Below are positions 1 through 5,140 of a stretch of DNA of 5,140 nt, in pieces; the stretch's first letter is position 1, and each line of letters begins with the position of its first letter. The notes under the pieces were generated by a model. The model did no database searches, had not been told where the DNA came from, and was given only the letters and a program-made list of their open reading frames with translations. The position numbers and the translations under genes were made by a program. The stretch spans positions 1 through 5,140 of the forward strand of contig USSA01000193.1 in NCBI GenBank assembly GCA_900557255.1, written 5' to 3'. Origin of the DNA: an uncultured Prevotella sp. GTDB lineage: Bacteria; Bacteroidota; Bacteroidia; Bacteroidales; Bacteroidaceae.

Positions 1-89
1 CGCCCTTAAACACATGCAAAATATCACTTTAAGCGGTATTTTAAGAGAGAGAGCTTCACTTTTTCCTCAGTTTATACCTCCAGAGCTTA

Positions 90-1037
90 CTACTTCCTCA
101 AAGAATTTGCTGTCAGTTCCAGAAGGCTCTGCAGATAATCATCATCAGTATCCTTCTTCATCTCATTCAGCGAAGTGGCGCAGAATTTCTTCTCGTCGGC
201 ATTCAGCAACTTGCCATAGCCCTTACAGAGCTTGAATATCTTGTTGGCTACACCCGTCTGGAGGGTACGCCGAGTCACCTGATTTCCGAGATAAGGGTAT
301 AAATCCTTGGCATTCTTAAAGGCAGCGCGAAGCGTATTGAGTTGCATCATAAACTCTGCCGCATCCTTTGGAGGAGTCACATCGAAATAATAACTGCCAG
401 CCAAACTCTTGTTAAACTTGAAGTTCTTGCCCAGCAAGACAAGAGAATCCAGACTTTGAACAGACGGTTTCGTATAAGAGAATGGCTGCGTATAAGAGAA
501 TGACTTCGTATTGGCGGATGGCTTCTTATAGGTTTGCGGATCCTTGGAGTAGAACTTATATACACTGCCCTTTACCGAACGATCCATTCCCTGATACCAT
601 ACCAAGGCATAAACATATCGCATGGTAGAATCCTTGCTGTCGCGGAAATACTGCAGGTTATAGTTGCGGTCCTTGTGAGTACCAAACTCGTAGGTCATGG
701 AATTGTTATTGCCATATCCCACCCGATTCGTCTCAATGCTGGCAGACCCCGCTTTCTTGGTAAAACTAATATAAGCGAGGCGACTATTGCTCAATAAAGC
801 CTTTTGAAAGGTATCCACCATTTTCTGCTTTCTCTCAGGAATAGCGAACTCAAATCCTTTCATCATACCTATATTGTAGGTATTCATCGTGGAAGAAGTA
901 ACGAGGTCGTCTTGCACCAAATCCTGTACGAATTTATCAAAAGCCTGGTCGATAGCCGGTATAGGCTTCTGGGCATGGCAAGCCGAAGAGAGCATCATCA
1001 GGCAAGCCACAAATGCTAATTTAAAAATTGTTTTCAT
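90..1037 (-). CDS. Exported protein of unknown function, third gene of ECF sigma operon
   Basis: I do not recognise a named family in this 315-residue protein. It starts with a clear export signal: Lys2 and Lys6, a hydrophobic core at about 5-18, then SSACHAQ. Cleavage could be by signal peptidase I after Ala22 (A-C-H-A before Gln23). A lipoprotein with Cys20 as the anchor is possible, but SSAC is a poor lipobox. Residues about 28-165 look like a mixed alpha/beta domain rich in Tyr and aromatic strands. A Pro/Ser/Thr/Tyr linker at about 172-196 has six-residue repeats (KSFSYT, QPFSYT). Residues 225-315 look helical, with Cys271 and Cys286 as a possible disulfide pair. The start is preceded by a purine-rich AAGAAGAAGAA stretch, 27 bases after the membrane protein gene, so it is very likely co-transcribed with the sigma factor. 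Its role as sensor, effector or target of the sigma system is inferred from position only. Confidence 0.85.
   Translation of the reverse strand: MKTIFKLAFVACLMMLSSACHAQKPIPAIDQAFDKFVQDLVQDDLVTSSTMNTYNIGMMKGFEFAIPERKQKMVDTFQKALLSNSRLAYISFTKKAGSASIETNRVGYGNNNSMTYEFGTHKDRNYNLQYFRDSKDSTMRYVYALVWYQGMDRSVKGSVYKFYSKDPQTYKKPSANTKSFSYTQPFSYTKPSVQSLDSLVLLGKNFKFNKSLAGSYYFDVTPPKDAAEFMMQLNTLRAAFKNAKDLYPYLGNQVTRRTLQTGVANKIFKLCKGYGKLLNADEKKFCATSLNEMKKDTDDDYLQSLLELTANSLRK
471..524. repeat. 18-bp in-frame tandem repeat, three copies
   Basis: Three consecutive 18-base units lie at 471-488, 489-506 and 507-524. The first two are CGTATAAGAGAATGGCTG and CGTATAAGAGAATGACTT, which match at 16 of 18 positions. The third keeps 13 of 18 with the first. 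They encode a hexapeptide series in the exported protein (KPSANT, KSFSYT, QPFSYT, KPSVQS on the minus strand), so gain or loss of a unit keeps the frame. The repeat sits in a low-complexity linker between two apparently folded parts of the protein. Confidence 0.8.
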
Positions 1038-1064
1038 ATTCTTCTTCTTTTTAATTGTTTCTTG

Positions 1065-1826
1065 TTAATAAACCTCTTGGTCACCACTCACATAGTCCTC
1101 ATCATGCACATTCTCATCGCTTTCGAACGAGGCACTGGCAATTTCGGCATTGAGCGACTGGGTCTGAAGAGCATCGACGAGATAGAGTTTGAAGAACATT
1201 TCGTTCTGCTGTGTCTCCATCTCCCGGAGATGCGCATCAGCAAGCTTTTCCGGCTCTGCCAACAAAGAATCGGTAGCAATATTCTGAGCTATCCAAAGCT
1301 TTGGAGGAGCTGGAGTAAACTTATGCTGACGATATTTCCCTGGCTTGTGCTTCCTTGTCTTGGGAGATACTGAATCACCCGATTTTTTTATCTTTTCAGG
1401 CATGGAAAGATTGGCATCTGTCGATTTTTCCTCGTGGACAACAGCAGAATCAACATCCTCATGAGTCGTTCTGCCATCGAGTTGAGCCATCTTCGAATCG
1501 TCCCGATGCCTTGTCTGTTGACCTATCCGAGGAATGGCAATCACAAAGAGCAGGGCGATGGATGCAGCCATACCTATCGGCAACCATAGGCGACGCATTC
1601 GTGCCTTAGTCTTCGGATGAGTATCTTCTACATGATTCTCTGCCTCATAGTCGAGGGGCATCCCCTCATCGAAATATCCAAACATCAGCTGATATTCCTT
1701 CAAGTCATCGCTCACATCGGGATGCTGACGAAACCACTCCCCTAGCAGAGCCTCCTCTTCCAGAGAAGTCTCACCAGCCATAAATCGGTCGAGCAACAGT
1801 CGTATGTCCTTTTCTTTTTCGTTCAT
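1065..1826 (-). CDS. Single-pass membrane protein, probable anti-sigma factor
   Basis: This 253-residue protein probably holds the adjacent sigma factor at the inner membrane. The cytoplasmic N-terminus (about 5-55, with LLLDRFMAGETSLEEEALL followed by EWFRQHPDVSDDLKEYQ) resembles the short helical segment seen in Bacteroidetes ECF-associated membrane proteins. A basic stretch (KTKARMRR, 72-79) precedes one transmembrane helix at about 80-98, giving an N-in orientation. The remaining ~155 residues would be periplasmic. They have no FecR-type domain that I can see, are strongly basic at 146-170, and end in an acidic tail (236-253). No zinc-binding HxxxCxxC motif of ZAS anti-sigma factors is present. 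The start is 35 bases from the sigma stop, with an AGAGG ribosome-binding-like site at 1836-1840. Anti-sigma function is inferred from architecture and gene order. Confidence 0.85.
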   Translation of the reverse strand: MNEKEKDIRLLLDRFMAGETSLEEEALLGEWFRQHPDVSDDLKEYQLMFGYFDEGMPLDYEAENHVEDTHPKTKARMRRLWLPIGMAASIALLFVIAIPRIGQQTRHRDDSKMAQLDGRTTHEDVDSAVVHEEKSTDANLSMPEKIKKSGDSVSPKTRKHKPGKYRQHKFTPAPPKLWIAQNIATDSLLAEPEKLADAHLREMETQQNEMFFKLYLVDALQTQSLNAEIASASFESDENVHDEDYVSGDQEVY

Positions 1827-1861
1827 ATCCTATTTCCTCTTTTATTGATTATACATAAGAG

Positions 1862-2362
1862 CTATTGACATCTTTTTCTGATTTCCTGCAACATCTGCTT
1901 TCTTGCCCTCGAAAGCAAGACAGATACAGATTCTGTGGTGATGCCCACGATTTGCGCTATTTCCTCAAAGCTTTTCTTCTCTACCTGTCGCAGATAAAGC
2001 ACCTGATATTGGTTGGAGGGCAGCGCCTTGAGGCGTTTTTGCAGCCACTGTTCGTTCTCCGAGTTTTCCACTTCCACATCGGGCAGCGCATAGTGGCTAG
2101 GCGACTTATCGAAAGGCTGGGCATCTATCGAAATCATCTTCCGCTTGCGAAAGAAGTCGATGCAAAGATGCTTGGCTATGCAGCCCATCGAACCTTTGGC
2201 ATGAGCAGCAGACTGAATGTCTTCCTTGATAGCCCAGAGCTTGAGCATCGCATCCTGTGCGATGTCCTCAGTCTCTTCGCTGCCAACGCCATAACCCTGA
2301 CTGATTTGCAAGGCTATCTGCCGCAACTGCGGAACGATATGGATGAATTCATTCTCTGTCAT
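1862..2362 (-). CDS. ECF-type RNA polymerase sigma factor (sigma-70 family)
   Basis: This 166-residue protein has the two-domain ECF layout. Region 2 covers about residues 5-75 and includes the core-binding segment TEDIAQDAMLKLW (31-43) and a basic region 2.4 ending in IDFFRKRK (68-75). A variable linker covers about 76-105. Region 4 covers about 108-160, with LPSNQYQVLYLRQVEKKSFEEIA leading into a helix-turn-helix (about 131-156: FEEIAQIVGITTESVSVLLSRARKQM) that would read the -35 element. Length is normal for the family. Region 1 is absent, as expected for ECF factors. It is the first gene of a three-gene minus-strand operon and is followed by a probable membrane anti-sigma partner, the usual pairing for signal-responsive sigma factors. 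The start follows GAGAGCAA and lies about 25 bases below a -7 box. Autoregulation is likely by analogy but is not visible here. The target genes cannot be read from this window. Confidence 0.96.
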   Translation of the reverse strand: MTENEFIHIVPQLRQIALQISQGYGVGSEETEDIAQDAMLKLWAIKEDIQSAAHAKGSMGCIAKHLCIDFFRKRKMISIDAQPFDKSPSHYALPDVEVENSENEQWLQKRLKALPSNQYQVLYLRQVEKKSFEEIAQIVGITTESVSVLLSRARKQMLQEIRKRCQ

Positions 2363-2386
2363 TTGCTCTCTATTGTTTTATTTGTT

Positions 2387-2394
2387 CAAAACTA
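2387..2394 (-). promoter_or_regulatory. Putative -7 box for the ECF sigma operon
   Basis: On the minus strand this reads TAGTTTTG, an exact match to the Bacteroidetes -7 consensus TAnnTTTG. It lies 24 bases upstream of the sigma start codon, which would give a leader of roughly 18-20 bases. No convincing TTTG -33 element is seen about 20 bases further upstream; the region there reads CACTTC. The promoter could therefore be weak or activator-dependent. Confidence 0.5.
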
Positions 2395-2446
2395 CAACAT
2401 AAACGGAAAAGAAGTGTTTTTCTTAATGGGATTAACCTATATTAAC

Positions 2447-2482
2447 AAGAAAGCCAGGCAATAACGGTTGCCAGGCTTTCTT
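2447..2482 (-). terminator. Hairpin terminator downstream of the glycosidase gene
   Basis: A 15-base stem has one A/A mismatch in the middle (AAGAAAGCCAGGCAA at 2447-2461 against TTGCCAGGCTTTCTT at 2468-2482), with a six-base loop. On the minus strand the stem begins 19 bases after the glycosidase stop codon and is followed by a T-rich tail (TTGTTAATATA). It therefore probably ends the glycosidase transcript and keeps it separate from the sigma operon, whose start lies 84 bases beyond. The plus-strand side is also T-rich (ATTTTATA), so the hairpin could work in both directions. Confidence 0.8.
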
Positions 2483-2500
2483 ATTTTATAAAACTGCAAA

Positions 2501-4576
2501 TTATTTATCCAAAACATTCAAGTTCTGATAGAACCAGACATTCATCTGGTTGGCACCACGATGATTCCAGGCATAGTAAGGAATCAGAGTGAGCTTCTGA
2601 TTCTTGACAGAAACGGTGCCGTCAGTAGTCTGGTCGAGCACCTGAGAAGAGGTCTGGATAGCCTTGACAGAAAAGGCAGGAGCACCCTTGGTCTCTGTAT
2701 TCTCGATACTGTAGTTATCTACCAGCGAGAATGCAGGCTTCTTGGCCATGACGGCACGGAGCACTGGCTCGTTCTGATTATCCACAGCCTCAGCGCAATA
2801 TACCAATGGTCCACGCTCTACGGCCACCTTGCCCTTATCATCAGCCACCTTACCGTTAGCTACAACTGTACGGATAGGCATATCAAAATGGATGCGGATT
2901 ACATCGCCCTTCTTGATGTTCCTGACTGGGAGATAACCCTTGTTGGCATTGAGATCAGCCTCTACAGCCTTGCCGTTTACGGTTACTGTGTAAGCAGGCT
3001 TCTCTGCATCGCTATACTTGTAAAGGTCGCTAGGTACTACCTGGTTGCGAACCCATCCAGGAATACGGACCAGGAGGTTGGCATTCTTCACACCGCTCTT
3101 CTTCACAGCAATCTTGATGTCGCCGTTCCAAGGATACTCGGTAGTCTCCTCCAGAACCACATCCTTGCCATTCACCTTGATGGTAGATGTATTGCCGGCA
3201 AAGAGGTTTACGTAGATGTTGTTGTCCTTCACACCATAGAGATAACCCGGCACAGAAGGGATGAAACGGCTCAGGTTACTTGGGCAGCAGGCACATCCGA
3301 ACCATGGCTGGCGAGTCTTGGTATTGTCAGCATTGAAGGCATACTTGCCGTCGCTTGACAATGGGTTAGGATAGAAGAATCTACCACCATCCATGCTCAT
3401 ACCCGAGATAACACCATTATATAAGGTACGCTCCAGGCAGTCGATATACTTGCTCTCGCCGTGAAGGAGGAACATGCGCTCGAAGAGATAAACCATAGAG
3501 ATGGCTGCACAGGTCTCGTTGTAGGCTGTCATGTTTGGCAACTCATAATTCTCGCCAAATGCCTCACCTGCATGACGGGCACCTACACCACCTGTAAGAT
3601 AATACTTCTTGCCGATGATGTTGTTGAAGATACGGTCGATGACCTTCATATAGGCAGAATCCTTGGTCAGGGCAGCCACATCGGCTATACCGGCATACAT
3701 ATAGCCGGCACGAACCGCATGACCTACCGCCTCTTTCTGCTCCAGGATAGGAGCCTGGCTCTGAGAATATGCGTTGCGGATATGAGTCTTGCCACGATAG
3801 TCGAGCAGATACTTAGCCTCATCCAGATACTTCTTCTCACCGGTCAGGGTATAGAGACGAGCCAAAGCCATCTCTGCAATCTGATGTCCCGGAACGATGG
3901 TAGCCTGTCCTGGCTTAGGACCTACCTCCTTTACCACGCAATCAGCATAACGCTTGGCGATATTCAGGAACTTGGTGCTTCCGGTAGCCTGATAGTGAGC
4001 GCAGGCTGCATCAACCATGTGACCGAGGTTGTAAAGCTCGTGGCTCAAATCCTCATCCTTGACCCAACGCTTATTTCCTGACCACTGGTGTGGATGCTTT
4101 GGGTTGATGGTACGGGCTGTATAGAGATAGCCGTCAGGCTCCTGAGCAGCACCTACTACATCGAGTACGCTGTCGATATAAGCCTTCAGTTTCTTATCTG
4201 GATAAGTCTGGAGAATATAGCTGGCACCTTCAATGGTCTTATAAACATCAGTATCATCGAAAGAGAAGCCCATAAACTTGCTTACATCCCACTCCTTGGT
4301 GTTCAAGCCCGGATGGTTAGGATGCTGCAGGGTATAGGCAGCCATCTCGAAATTCTTGTAACGGTGCTCGCTCTCGCACTTGCTGAAAGCCAATGGCACA
4401 GTTACCTCGCGGGCAGCCTTCAGACGGGCACCCCAGAAGGTGTTCTGTGAAATCTTCACACTGGTAAAAGGAACCTGAGTAAAAGGATAACCATTACTCA
4501 ATGTCTTTGCATTCTTCGCCATGGTTGGCACAACTACAGCTGCCGAAAGCAAAACTGCTGAAATTAATCTCTTCAT
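2501..4576 (-). CDS. Secreted GH127-type (DUF1680) beta-L-arabinofuranosidase-like hydrolase
   Basis: This 691-residue protein is predicted to remove terminal beta-L-arabinofuranose or a related sugar in the periplasm. A signal peptide covers about residues 1-20 (MKRLIS, hydrophobic core, VPTMA before Lys21). No lipobox cysteine is present. An (alpha/alpha)6-barrel-type catalytic region runs from about 35 to 440, followed by beta-rich C-terminal domains. In the family member HypBA1 of Bifidobacterium longum, Glu322 is the acid/base, Cys417 is the nucleophile, and zinc is held by Glu338, Cys340, Cys417 and Cys418. Equivalent residues here appear to be Glu338 (HAGEAFGE), Glu354 and Cys356 (NETC), and Cys430/Cys431 (GCACCPSN). 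The 16-residue spacing from acid/base to zinc glutamate is the same in both. Substrate is uncertain, because related families (GH146, aceric acid hydrolases of GH127) share this fold. It appears monocistronic, with its own promoter and terminator and no polysaccharide-utilisation partners in view. Confidence 0.95.
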   Translation of the reverse strand: MKRLISAVLLSAAVVVPTMAKNAKTLSNGYPFTQVPFTSVKISQNTFWGARLKAAREVTVPLAFSKCESEHRYKNFEMAAYTLQHPNHPGLNTKEWDVSKFMGFSFDDTDVYKTIEGASYILQTYPDKKLKAYIDSVLDVVGAAQEPDGYLYTARTINPKHPHQWSGNKRWVKDEDLSHELYNLGHMVDAACAHYQATGSTKFLNIAKRYADCVVKEVGPKPGQATIVPGHQIAEMALARLYTLTGEKKYLDEAKYLLDYRGKTHIRNAYSQSQAPILEQKEAVGHAVRAGYMYAGIADVAALTKDSAYMKVIDRIFNNIIGKKYYLTGGVGARHAGEAFGENYELPNMTAYNETCAAISMVYLFERMFLLHGESKYIDCLERTLYNGVISGMSMDGGRFFYPNPLSSDGKYAFNADNTKTRQPWFGCACCPSNLSRFIPSVPGYLYGVKDNNIYVNLFAGNTSTIKVNGKDVVLEETTEYPWNGDIKIAVKKSGVKNANLLVRIPGWVRNQVVPSDLYKYSDAEKPAYTVTVNGKAVEADLNANKGYLPVRNIKKGDVIRIHFDMPIRTVVANGKVADDKGKVAVERGPLVYCAEAVDNQNEPVLRAVMAKKPAFSLVDNYSIENTETKGAPAFSVKAIQTSSQVLDQTTDGTVSVKNQKLTLIPYYAWNHRGANQMNVWFYQNLNVLDK

Positions 4577-4626
4577 TTTTCGAATAGGTTTTATTTAATT
4601 TATATTATTGTTTGTCATTTCGGTTG

Positions 4627-4634
4627 CAAAGATA
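4627..4634 (-). promoter_or_regulatory. Putative -7 box for the glycosidase gene
   Basis: The minus strand reads TATCTTTG, matching TAnnTTTG, 50 bases upstream of the glycosidase start codon. The predicted leader is about 45 bases and A/T-rich. I see no good TTTG -33 element at the expected distance (about 4655-4658 reads as TATACA on this strand). Activation by a regulator is therefore possible, as is common for glycan-responsive genes. Confidence 0.6.
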
Positions 4635-4674
4635 AGAAAACTTTCCGACTATAGTGTATAATAAACAATAAAAA

Positions 4675-4712
4675 ATAGGTAATTATCAGTTAAAAAACTG
4701 TCAAACACCTAT
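4675..4712. promoter_or_regulatory. Interrupted dyad in the divergent promoter region, possible operator
   Basis: Two nested inverted repeats share the same centre (4693.5). The outer pair is ATAGGT (4675-4680) with ACCTAT (4707-4712). The inner pair is CAGTT (4687-4691) with AACTG (4696-4700) around AAAA. Two further complementary pairs lie between them. The dyad sits almost exactly midway in the 226-base gap between the divergent genes, between the two -7 boxes. This suits a binding site for a dimeric regulator acting on one or both genes. High AT content makes a chance origin possible. Confidence 0.35.
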
Positions 4713-4738
4713 ATTTATATTATATTTATCGCTATTTC

Positions 4739-4769
4739 TTGTTACAATCGTTTTTTTATCTTACCTTTG
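4739..4769 (+). promoter_or_regulatory. Putative promoter for the HAD phosphatase gene
   Basis: A TTG at 4739-4741 (context CTTGTTAC) is separated by 20 bases from TACCTTTG at 4762-4769. This fits the Bacteroidetes primary promoter pattern of a TTTG-like -33 element, a spacer of about 19-21 bases and TAnnTTTG. Transcription would begin near 4775, leaving a short A-rich leader of about 28 bases before the ATG at 4803. No Shine-Dalgarno sequence is present, which is normal for this phylum. Confidence 0.7.
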
Positions 4770-4802
4770 CAGCCAAATTAGAAATACAATAATATATCAA
4801 AT

Positions 4803-5140
4803 ATGAATCATCTTCCATACCGTGCCATCGCCCTTGATCTGGATGGCACCCTGACCAACCACGACAAGGTGGTTACCCCGAAAACCCGCGAAGCGCTGCT
4901 CCAGGCAGAAGCCGAGGGTGTTGTTATCATCCTTGCTTCAGGCAGACCGACCTACGGCATCGAACCGGTGGCAGAATGTCTGGAACTGGATAAGCGAGGC
5001 GGATACATCCTATCTTATAATGGCGGCAACATCGTGAATGCCAAGACTGGCGAAAAACTCTTCGCCCAGTTCCTGCCTGATGAAGTGATGAGGGTGTGTC
5101 ATAAGTCTGTGACGCACCCTTTTTTTGTGTGTGTTTCTAT
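4803..5140 (+). CDS. Cof-type HAD-superfamily phosphatase, N-terminal part, possibly disrupted
   Basis: The reading frame opens at an ATG behind a good promoter and runs off the window after 112 codons, without a stop. Residues 7-18 (RAIALDLDGTLT) are HAD motif I, with Asp12 as the expected nucleophile and Asp14 as general acid/base. ILASGRP (43-49) is motif II, with Ser46, and SYNGG (71-75) is typical of Cof/YidA-like members. These are cytoplasmic, Mg-dependent phosphatases of about 260-280 residues acting on sugar phosphates or other small phosphoesters. The exact substrate cannot be read from the sequence. The family-like sequence ends at about residue 96 (FLPDEVM). Residues 97-112 (RVCHKSVTHPFFVCVS) are translated from a hairpin and T-run and do not look like the expected continuation (a helix, then a strand, at the start of the cap domain). 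The gene may therefore be interrupted near 5090. It is divergent from the glycosidase. Confidence 0.85.
   Translation, partial: MNHLPYRAIALDLDGTLTNHDKVVTPKTREALLQAEAEGVVIILASGRPTYGIEPVAECLELDKRGGYILSYNGGNIVNAKTGEKLFAQFLPDEVMRVCHKSVTHPFFVCVS
5091..5126 (+). terminator. Terminator-shaped hairpin with T7 inside the HAD reading frame
   Basis: AGGGTGTGTCA (5091-5101) pairs with TGACGCACCCT (5110-5120) over 11 bases with one G·T wobble, around an eight-base loop. Seven consecutive T residues follow at 5120-5126. This has the full form of an intrinsic terminator on the plus strand, yet it falls in frame after codon 96 of the HAD gene. If active it would cut the transcript short. It is GC-rich and compact enough that chance is an unlikely explanation. 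Confidence 0.55.
5091..5140. mobile_element. Possible left end of an insertion element (boundary near 5088-5092)
   Basis: HAD-like coding sequence stops abruptly at about 5090. It is replaced by a hairpin starting AGGGTGTGTCA, a T-run and a GT-rich stretch (GTGTGTGTTTC). GGGTGTGTCA-like tips and hairpins that block read-through near the ends are features of some insertion sequences and of small non-coding elements. The transposase, the other end and the target duplication lie outside the window. The call rests only on loss of family similarity and on structure. The alternative is a terminator within an otherwise normal or divergent gene. Confidence 0.4.

Noticed and set aside
1..89. Possible terminator or small gene left of the exported-protein gene
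   Set aside because: Only weak complementary pieces (AAGC/GCTT, TTAA/TTAA) and a purine run (AGAGAGAGAG) are present. I see no stable hairpin with a T-run, and the short plus-strand frame from 14 is antisense to the exported protein for most of its length.
453..542. CRISPR-like array
   Set aside because: The 18-base units are directly adjacent, without spacers, and code in frame for a protein linker. This is an ordinary coding tandem repeat.
1088..1279. Second small minus-strand frame inside the anti-sigma-like gene
   Set aside because: It is fully overlapped in another frame by the supported membrane protein gene, with no start signal or family resemblance of its own.
1865..2464. 199-codon open frame on the plus strand opposite the sigma gene
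   Set aside because: It overlaps the well-supported sigma factor almost fully, resembles no family, and runs into the intergenic terminator hairpin. It is an antisense shadow.
2561..3358. 265-codon open frame on the plus strand inside the glycosidase gene (with similar ones at 3461-4081 and 4088-4450)
   Set aside because: These lie antisense to a complete, motif-bearing GH127-type gene and have no recognisable domain or promoter. Long antisense frames are common in genes of this base composition.
4711..4735. TATATTTATATTATATTTAT tract as a replication origin or regulatory repeat
   Set aside because: It is a short AT-rich low-complexity stretch without DnaA-type boxes or a repeated unit of defined length, and is typical of Bacteroidetes promoter regions.

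Overview
The window looks like a chromosomal segment of a Bacteroidetes bacterium, most likely of the Prevotella/Segatella group. The evidence is AT-rich gaps between genes of moderate GC, TAnnTTTG-type -7 promoter boxes in front of the genes, mostly A-rich leaders instead of strong Shine-Dalgarno sites, and a typical family content: a secreted DUF1680/GH127-type glycosidase and an ECF sigma factor with a membrane anti-sigma-like partner. The genus is an inference from overall style, not from a marker gene.

Layout. Positions 1-89 hold no gene I can support; they are the trailer of the leftmost gene. Positions 90-2362 carry a compact three-gene operon read on the minus strand. In transcription order it contains an ECF sigma factor (2362-1862), a single-pass membrane protein with an anti-sigma-like N-terminus (1826-1065), and an exported protein of unknown function (1037-90). 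The gaps are 35 and 27 bases. A TAGTTTTG -7 box lies just upstream of the sigma gene. A strong hairpin at 2447-2482 separates this operon from the next gene upstream, a 691-residue exported glycoside hydrolase (4576-2501, minus strand) with the complete cysteine/zinc active-site signature of the beta-L-arabinofuranosidase clan.

A 226-base AT-rich divergent promoter region (4577-4802) separates the glycosidase from a rightward gene (4803 to the window end) encoding the start of a Cof-type HAD phosphatase. That region has a -7 box for each direction and an interrupted dyad almost exactly at its midpoint.

How the genes work together. The sigma and membrane proteins probably form a cell-surface signalling pair. 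The exported third protein may be its sensor, effector or target. The glycosidase would act in the periplasm on arabinose-containing oligosaccharides and seems to be a single-gene unit, with no SusC/SusD or other polysaccharide-utilisation genes in view. The HAD protein is a cytoplasmic sugar-phosphate-type phosphatase by family.

The most notable anomaly is at the right edge. After codon 96 the HAD reading frame runs straight into an 11-bp hairpin followed by seven T residues (5091-5126). Its translation no longer resembles the family. This looks like either the end of an inserted element that disrupts the gene or an intragenic terminator. The window stops too soon to decide.
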